Shown here piece by piece: positions 1 through 5,751 of a stretch of DNA of 5,751 nucleotides. The position numbers and the translations under genes were made by a program. Numbering within the stretch: the stretch's first letter is position 1; each line of letters opens with the position of its first letter. The notes under the pieces were generated by a model. It did no database searches, was not told where the DNA came from, and was given only the letters and a program-made list of their open reading frames with translations. Source of the stretch: an uncultured Collinsella sp. (GTDB taxonomy: Bacteria; Actinomycetota; Coriobacteriia; Coriobacteriales; Coriobacteriaceae); assembly GCA_900557505.1 (NCBI GenBank), contig USTC01000092.1, forward strand, positions 1 through 5,751, written 5' to 3'.

Positions 1-66
1 TAGGGGGATCGAACCCCTGACCTCAGGCTTGCAAAGCCCGCGCTCTCCCAGCTGAGCTAACGCCCC
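1..66 (-). tRNA. tRNA-Ala(TGC), 3' end cut by window edge
   Basis: Read on the minus strand, this is an alanine tRNA. The 5' acceptor strand GGGGCGT (66-60) is followed by a D-arm with GCTC/GAGC stems. The anticodon stem CGGGC/GCCTG (36-40 and 24-28, one G-U pair) closes a TTTGCAA loop with anticodon TGC at 31-33. The variable loop AGGTC and T-arm AGGGG-TTCGATC-CCCCT follow. Only the first base of the 3' acceptor strand (position 1) lies inside the window, so the discriminator base and CCA status cannot be seen. The TGC anticodon reads GCN alanine codons. The gene lies downstream of tRNA-Ile on the same strand, 136 nt away, but a terminator-like hairpin lies between them and I found no clear promoter of its own in 67-148. 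Confidence 0.95.
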
Positions 67-148
67 ATGGCATGCACCCATGACCATCGCTTTGCTTGTT
101 CGGGATTTCGACAGTTTAAAAAATCGGCCGATTCTGGCCCGAAATATA

Positions 149-192
149 ATAAACGCTCCACCGGCTAACTCGGCTCACGGTGGAGCGTTTAT
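149..192 (-). terminator. 15-bp hairpin after tRNA-Ile, probable intrinsic terminator
   Basis: Positions 149-163 and 178-192 are perfect inverted repeats (15 bp) around a 14-nt loop. The GC-rich core is CGCTCCACCG and its complement. On the minus strand the hairpin begins about 10 nt after the CCA end of tRNA-Ile. Its descending arm ends in GCGTTTAT and runs into TATATTTC, a U-rich tract typical of Rho-independent termination. It would end the tRNA-Ile transcript before tRNA-Ala. The tract is broken by A residues, so partial termination or a processing role is possible. A second, weak element follows: the palindrome AATCGGCCGATT (122-133), which on the minus strand leads into a run of T at 118-123. 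Confidence 0.65.
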
Positions 193-202
193 CGCAAAGT
201 AA

Positions 203-279
<77 letters not shown>

Positions 280-298
280 CTTCGAAAAGTGCTCGTTT

Positions 299-328
299 AT
301 TATAACCAGGTCTTCCAAGAATGGTCAA
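299..328 (-). promoter_or_regulatory. sigma70-type promoter of tRNA-Ile
   Basis: On the minus strand a -35 TTGACC (328-323) and a consensus -10 TATAAT (304-299) are separated by 18 nt. Transcription should start near position 292, giving a leader of about 13 nt before the tRNA 5' end at 279. The near-consensus boxes and short leader are what is expected of a highly expressed stable-RNA promoter. No GC-rich discriminator is obvious: the stretch after the -10 is AAACGAGC. Confidence 0.85.
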
Positions 329-330
329 GA

Positions 331-364
331 AGAATTTTCAACTTTTTGGAAAATTATTTTCAAC
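331..364 (-). promoter_or_regulatory. AT-rich segment with phased repeat upstream of the tRNA-Ile promoter (UP-element candidate)
   Basis: Immediately upstream of the tRNA-Ile -35 box is a strongly AT-rich tract in otherwise GC-rich DNA. It contains the 9-mer ATTTTCAAC (plus-strand reading) twice, at 334-342 and 356-364, with starts 22 bp apart, about two helical turns. The second copy overlaps an interrupted palindrome GAAAAT-T-ATTTTC (349-361). Its position is right for an UP element contacting the RNA polymerase alpha-subunit C-terminal domain, or for curved DNA that boosts a stable-RNA promoter. A repressor or activator operator is also possible. The assignment is inferred from composition and position only. 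Confidence 0.45.
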
Positions 365-409
365 CGCTGTTTTGCAGAAGAAACCGCAGGTCAGAGCCGT
401 ATTCACGAG

Positions 410-415
410 TATAAT
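410..415 (+). promoter_or_regulatory. candidate -10 box for the BFN-family gene
   Basis: A consensus TATAAT lies 70 nt upstream of the TTG start of the plus-strand BFN gene. No good -35 is visible at normal spacing: the best 16-nt-spaced hexamer, AGGTCA at 388-393, matches TTGACA at only three positions. A second AT-rich stretch, GATATTATATATG (444-456), is an alternative -10 region nearer the gene and also lacks a convincing -35. A promoter is needed somewhere in 365-470, because the neighbouring transcript runs the other way. Confidence 0.35.
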
Positions 416-474
416 CCCTTATAAAGAGGCTTCTGAAGGGCTCGATATTATATATGAGCGAATCGCTTATAGTT

Positions 475-479
475 AGGAG
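475..479 (+). promoter_or_regulatory. Shine-Dalgarno that decides the TTG start of the BFN gene
   Basis: AGGAG lies 5 nt before the TTG codon at 485-487. The next in-frame candidate start, GTG at 500-502, would be 20 nt from this site and has no purine-rich sequence of its own. The TTG is therefore the better-supported start. Confidence 0.7.
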
Positions 480-484
480 CAGGC

Positions 485-994
485 TTGGTTCCCATCGCCG
501 TGCAAAAGATCATTATCGGAAGCGCACCGGACCCTTCCATCCTTGTGCTGCAGCCTATCGAGGAGAGCCCCGTGCCTGGCATATCGCGCATCGTGCCCAT
601 TATGGTGGGCGCCGCCGAAGCGGCTCAGCTGCACTTGGCTGTCACGCATACCAAGGTTGCACGCCCCACGACGCACGACCTGCTGCTCGACGCCCTCACC
701 AACCTTGATGCAAGCGTCAACCACGTCCTTATCGACAAGGTGAAGGGATCGCTGTTTTTCGCGAAGCTCACGCTGAGCCAACACGGGAGGCTTATCGAGC
801 TGGACGCCCGCCCCAGCGACGCTCTGTCCCTTGCTTTGCGCGAAGATGCCCCACTCTATATCAACGAGGACGTCCTAGAGCGTGCTTCGTACCCCTACAT
901 CGTTCGAAAGCCCATCGAAGACGAGTCCGTCGAAGAGGAACTCGAGGAGTTCCGCTCGTTCCTGGAGGACCTCGACCCAAAGGACTTCTCGTAG
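485..994 (+). CDS. Bifunctional nuclease family (BFN/DUF151) protein
   Basis: This is a 169-residue cytoplasmic protein with no signal peptide or membrane segment. It matches the BFN/DUF151 family, whose structural prototype is Thermotoga TM0160 and whose plant members have reported DNase and RNase activity; the bacterial role is poorly defined. The BFN domain spans roughly residues 5-135. Family hallmarks are IVPIMVGAAEA (36-46, the 'lPI-vG--Ea' strand-turn), RPTTHDLL (60-67) and LDARPSDALSLAL (106-118). Residues 139-169 form a charged, acidic tail (ESVEEELEEF, ending DPKDFS) of the kind seen in actinobacterial members. The start is TTG at 485, chosen for its AGGAG 5 nt upstream; GTG at 500 would drop only five residues. 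The gene is a single transcription unit, divergent from tRNA-Ile and convergent with gyrA, so it is not part of the gyrase operon. Family assignment is secure. Nuclease activity here is inference, and a regulatory role is equally open. Confidence 0.9.
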   Translation: MVPIAVQKIIIGSAPDPSILVLQPIEESPVPGISRIVPIMVGAAEAAQLHLAVTHTKVARPTTHDLLLDALTNLDASVNHVLIDKVKGSLFFAKLTLSQHGRLIELDARPSDALSLALREDAPLYINEDVLERASYPYIVRKPIEDESVEEELEEFRSFLEDLDPKDFS

Positions 995-1064
995 CACTGC
1001 AGCGACCACCATACCCGCAGACCGACACTCCACGCGATCATCCAGCCCAACCGCACCCTCCTAC

Positions 1065-1090
1065 TGAGATGTTTCACGTGAAACATCTCA
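1065..1090. other. parS: parS centromere-like site (ParB/Spo0J binding)
   Basis: Positions 1070-1085 read TGTTTCACGTGAAACA, an exact match to the bacterial chromosomal parS consensus TGTTNCACGTGAAACA defined in Bacillus subtilis and conserved across most phyla. The dyad continues perfectly for five more base pairs on each side, giving a 26-bp perfect palindrome. ParB dimers load here, spread and recruit SMC, and ParA moves the origin region to the daughter cell. The site lies in the non-coding gap between convergent genes, close to gyrB-gyrA. This fits the known clustering of parS around oriC. A hairpin terminator is excluded as its main role: the palindrome has no loop and no U-tract, and a separate terminator lies at 1122-1151. 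Confidence 0.95.
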
Positions 1091-1121
1091 TGCTGCTGTA
1101 CGGCAACATGCCCATGCAACA

Positions 1122-1151
1122 GGAAAGCCGCCCCTTACGGAGCGGCTTTCC
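1122..1151. terminator. gyrA terminator, possibly bidirectional
   Basis: GGAAAGCCGC (1122-1131) and GCGGCTTTCC (1142-1151) form a perfect 10-bp stem with a 10-nt loop. It begins 27 nt past the gyrA stop codon. The minus-strand flank (TGTTGCATG) is only mildly U-rich. The plus-strand flank (CTATTGTTT) is somewhat better and would also stop read-through from the BFN gene, which ends 127 nt to the left. A shared terminator between convergent genes is the simplest reading. Confidence 0.75.
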
Positions 1152-1178
1152 CTATTGTTTGCGTATACCTGAAGCTGG

Positions 1179-3911
1179 CTACTCTTCCATCTCGTCGATG
1201 GATGACTCATCCAGCTCTTCGGCGCCATCGGCATTTGCGGCGCGTTTCTTCTTGCCGTGGGCGGCGATGGCGACGGCGGTCACGCGATCATCCTCGGCAA
1301 CGTTCATGACGCGGACGCCCTGCGTGGAGCGGCCGAGCTCGGAGATGCCCTCGACGGGAGTGCGCACCACAACGCCCTCCTCGGACATGATCATGATCTC
1401 GTCATCGGCACCGACGATCTTCATAGCGGCCAACAAGCCCTTCTTCTCCGTCATGGTGATGGTGAAGACGCCCTGACCGCCGCGATGGTGCGACGGATAC
1501 TCGGAGATGGGCGTACGCTTGCCGTAGCCCTTCTCGGTGATGACGAACAGATCGGTCTCGGGGCGGGCGATCTCCATGCCGAGCACCTTGGCATCGGCCG
1601 GCGCGTTCATGCCGCGCACGCCCATGGTGCCGCGGCCCATGGCGCGCACTTCGTCCTCGGGCCACATGATGGCCTTGCCGGCGGACGACACCATGATGAC
1701 GTTCTCGCCCTGAGCCACGCGGCGCACGCTGATAAGGCGGTCGCCGTCCTTGAGGTTGATGGCGATAAGGCCGTCACGGCGCGTACGGTCGTACTGCTCC
1801 ATGGACGTCTTCTTCACCATGCCGTGCTCGGTGGCGAACATAAGGTACTCGTCGGTCGGGAAGTCCTTCGTCGCGATGACGGCGCTGATGGTCTCACCCT
1901 TCTCGAGCGGCAACAGGTTCACAATGGCCGTGCCGCGCGCGTGACGGGATGCCTCGGGCAGCTCGTAGACCTTCAGGCGGTACACCTTGCCCTTCGTGGA
2001 GAAGAACAGCATGAAGGAGTGCGTGGACGCGACGAACAGGTGCTCGACGTAGTCGTTATCCTTCAAGTTCACCGCCTGCATGCCCTTGCCGCCGCGCTTC
2101 TGCTGACGGTACGTGGCAACGGGCAGGCGCTTGACGTAGCCGGCCTTCGTGACCGTGACCACCATGCTCTCCTCGGCGATGAGGTCTTCGACGTCCAAGT
2201 CCTTGGCGGCGTCGGAGAGCTGCGTTCTGCGGGGGGTGTCGAACTTCTTCTTGATCTCCTGCAGCTCCTCCTTGATGATGTCGCGCACCAGCTGAGGATC
2301 GGAGAGCACGCGGTTATAGTATGCGATCTTCTCGCGCAGCTCTTCCAACTCGGACTGGATCTTCTCGCGCTCTAAACCGGTCAGGCGGCGCAGGCGCATC
2401 TCCAGGATGGCCGTGGTCTGCTTGTCGGTAAGGCCGAAGCGCTCGGTCAGTCGAGCCGCCGCCTCCTTGTCGGTTTGCGAGGAGCGGATGATGCTGATGA
2501 CCTCGTCGATGTGGTCGAGTGCAACCACGTAGCCTTCCAGGATATGGGCGCGCTCCTCGGCTTTGGAGAGCTCATAGCGCGTACGACGCACGATAACGTC
2601 TTCCTGGTGGGCGATGTAGTAGTGCAGCGTCTCCTTCAGGGAGAGCACGCGGGGCACGCCGTCGACGAGCGCCAGCATGATGACGCCGAAGCCCACCTGC
2701 AGCTGCGTGTGCTTGTACAGCTTGTTGAGCACCACCTGCGGGATGGCGTCTTTCTTCAGCTCGATGATGATGTCGATGCCGTGGCGGTCGGCGCCGTCAT
2801 GGATGTTCGAGATCTCGGGAAGCTTCTTCTCGCGAACCAGCTCGCCGAGCTTCTCAAGCAGACGCTGACGGTTCACCTGGTACGGGATCTCCGTGACCAC
2901 GATGGAGCTTTTGCCGTTCTTGCCCTCTTCGATCTTGCACTTCGCGCGCACGGTAAGGCTGCCGCGACCCGTTTCATAGGCGTCCAGGATGCCTTTTTTG
3001 CCCATGATGATGCCGCCGGTCGGGAAATCCGGACCGGGAAGTGCCGTCATAAGCTCGGCGGTGGTCACCTCGGGGTTATCGAGCATCATGCACGTGGCGT
3101 CGATAGTCTCGCCGAGGTTATGCGGCGGGATGTTGGTGGCCATGCCGACGGCGATGCCGTTGGAACCGTTGACCAGCAAGCTGGGGAAGCGCGCGGGCAG
3201 GACCGTGGGTTCTTCCAGGCTTTCGTCGTAGTTGGGCTGGAAGTCGACCGTTTCCTTGTCGAGATCGCGCAGCAGCTCCATAGCCGCCTTGCCCAGACGC
3301 GCCTCGGTGTAACGCATTGCTGCCGCCGAGTCGCCGTCGATGGAGCCGAAGTTGCCATGGCCGTCGATAAGCGGCACACGCATGCTGAACGGCTGGGCCA
3401 AGCGCACCATGGTGTCGTACACGGCGGAGTCACCGTGCGGGTGATACTTGCCGATGACGTCGCCGACAGTACGGGCCGACTTCATATGGGGACGGTTCGG
3501 CGTGTAGCCGGACTCGTTCATGGCGTACAGGATGCGGCGATGGACCGGCTTCAGGCCGTCACGCACGTCGGGCAGGGCGCGGCTGACGATGACGCTCATG
3601 GAATACTCCAGGAACGAAGAAGCCATCTCCTTGCCCAGATACGCCGCGCGAACGGTGGTGCCTTCGCCGCCGTTTGCGTCCTCGATGATGGAGCCGTGGG
3701 GGTTGGCGACGGTGGACATGTCGATAAGCGAGCGGGCCTTGTCCTCTTCAGACACCGGGCCCGACGTTACCGTGTGGCCGGGCTCGGGCTGCTCGACGTC
3801 CTGCTCGCCGGCGTCCGCCGCGTCTTCCTCGGCGGCATCAACCAGGCGCTTCAGGTCGTCGGGAAGCTCCTCGCCGCCCTGACCATCGCGGTTGTCAGTG
3901 TTATCTGCCAT
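1179..3911 (-). CDS. gyrA: DNA gyrase subunit A
   Basis: This 910-residue protein is the DNA breakage-reunion subunit of gyrase (type IIA topoisomerase, A2B2 with GyrB), which introduces negative supercoils using ATP. Residues 1-79 are an acidic extension absent from E. coli GyrA. The winged-helix/tower core follows, starting near 98. The active-site tyrosine is Y201 (E. coli Y122), in AAAMRYTE. The quinolone-region residues S162 and D166 (E. coli S83, D87) are in the sensitive form. A coiled-coil/C-gate segment lies around 440-560. The canonical GyrA box QKRGGKG is at 604-610, the first of six beta-pinwheel repeats needed for DNA wrapping; this marks gyrase and not ParC. Blade five carries a box-like HHRGGQG at 808-814. 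The tail (about 887-910) is KKKR followed by acidic residues. ATG at 3911 has AGGAG 6 nt upstream and lies 9 nt after the gyrB stop. No intein is present. Confidence 0.98.
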   Translation of the reverse strand: MADNTDNRDGQGGEELPDDLKRLVDAAEEDAADAGEQDVEQPEPGHTVTSGPVSEEDKARSLIDMSTVANPHGSIIEDANGGEGTTVRAAYLGKEMASSFLEYSMSVIVSRALPDVRDGLKPVHRRILYAMNESGYTPNRPHMKSARTVGDVIGKYHPHGDSAVYDTMVRLAQPFSMRVPLIDGHGNFGSIDGDSAAAMRYTEARLGKAAMELLRDLDKETVDFQPNYDESLEEPTVLPARFPSLLVNGSNGIAVGMATNIPPHNLGETIDATCMMLDNPEVTTAELMTALPGPDFPTGGIIMGKKGILDAYETGRGSLTVRAKCKIEEGKNGKSSIVVTEIPYQVNRQRLLEKLGELVREKKLPEISNIHDGADRHGIDIIIELKKDAIPQVVLNKLYKHTQLQVGFGVIMLALVDGVPRVLSLKETLHYYIAHQEDVIVRRTRYELSKAEERAHILEGYVVALDHIDEVISIIRSSQTDKEAAARLTERFGLTDKQTTAILEMRLRRLTGLEREKIQSELEELREKIAYYNRVLSDPQLVRDIIKEELQEIKKKFDTPRRTQLSDAAKDLDVEDLIAEESMVVTVTKAGYVKRLPVATYRQQKRGGKGMQAVNLKDNDYVEHLFVASTHSFMLFFSTKGKVYRLKVYELPEASRHARGTAIVNLLPLEKGETISAVIATKDFPTDEYLMFATEHGMVKKTSMEQYDRTRRDGLIAINLKDGDRLISVRRVAQGENVIMVSSAGKAIMWPEDEVRAMGRGTMGVRGMNAPADAKVLGMEIARPETDLFVITEKGYGKRTPISEYPSHHRGGQGVFTITMTEKKGLLAAMKIVGADDEIMIMSEEGVVVRTPVEGISELGRSTQGVRVMNVAEDDRVTAVAIAAHGKKKRAANADGAEELDESSIDEMEE

Positions 3912-3917
3912 TCAATT

Positions 3918-3920
3918 CTC

Positions 3921-3922
<2 letters not shown>
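3918..3922 (-). promoter_or_regulatory. gyrA Shine-Dalgarno overlapping the gyrB stop codon
   Basis: On the minus strand AGGAG sits 6 nt before the gyrA ATG. It shares its first two bases with the gyrB stop TAG (3923-3921), so the sequence reads TAGGAG. Ribosomes finishing gyrB therefore sit on the gyrA initiation site, consistent with translational coupling that keeps the two subunits in balance. The strong site also fixes the gyrA start at the far N-terminal ATG, so the acidic extension is likely to be translated. Confidence 0.85.

Positions 3923-5751
<1,829 letters not shown>

Noticed and set aside
416..440. CCCTT/AAGGG potential stem in the BFN leader
   Set aside because: It is a 5-bp stem with a 15-nt loop, too weak to call a riboswitch or attenuator.
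457..467. Small inverted repeat AGCGA-A-TCGCT upstream of the BFN gene
   Set aside because: Arms are only 5 bp and no known operator matches. It is expected by chance in a region this size.
1257..2375. 372-codon plus-strand open frame opposite gyrA
   Set aside because: It is a shadow of high-GC gyrA codons. The translation is His/Leu/Ala/Asp-rich with no recognisable domain, and the gyrA frame is unequivocal.
3675..3911. GyrA N-terminal extension as a mis-called start
   Set aside because: The first ATG has an ideal AGGAG at 6 nt and the usual short gap to gyrB. Moving to Met65 or Met96 would leave an unexplained long gap in the operon, so the long form is kept and reported as a finding.

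Overview
The window looks like a slice of the origin-proximal chromosome of a high-GC actinobacterium. The best guess is class Coriobacteriia, in the Eggerthella/Gordonibacter range, although no database comparison was possible. Three things point there: GC-rich coding DNA; GyrB motifs and a C-terminus very close to actinobacterial GyrB; and a gene order of gyrB, gyrA, one intervening gene, tRNA-Ile, tRNA-Ala that recalls the region next to oriC in Mycobacterium.

From right to left on the minus strand, the window holds a gyrB gene cut at its 5' end by the window edge (missing about 43 codons) and then a complete gyrA. Only 9 nt separate them, and the gyrB stop codon overlaps the gyrA Shine-Dalgarno sequence. 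Together they encode the two subunits of DNA gyrase. GyrA carries an unusual acidic N-terminal extension of about 79 residues. The gyrA transcript runs to a hairpin about 28 nt past the stop codon.

The gap of about 180 bp between gyrA and the convergent gene on its left holds a textbook parS site: a perfect match to the ParB-binding 16-mer, embedded in a 26-bp perfect palindrome. It is the most informative non-coding element here and independently supports an oriC-proximal location.

The convergent plus-strand gene encodes a 169-aa BFN/DUF151 (bifunctional nuclease family) protein with a TTG start. To its left is a divergent intergenic region of about 205 bp. It holds a strong sigma70-type promoter that fires leftward into tRNA-Ile(GAT), an AT-rich upstream segment with a helically phased repeat, and a weaker candidate promoter for the BFN gene. 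tRNA-Ile is followed by a 15-bp hairpin with a U-rich 3' flank, and then by tRNA-Ala(TGC), which the left window edge truncates inside the 3' acceptor strand.

The content is core housekeeping: supercoiling, chromosome segregation and translation. I see no mobile element, CRISPR array or evidently novel multi-gene system. The points worth a second look are the parS site, the GyrA extension, a mismatched T-stem in tRNA-Ile, and the hairpin that appears to separate the two tRNA genes.
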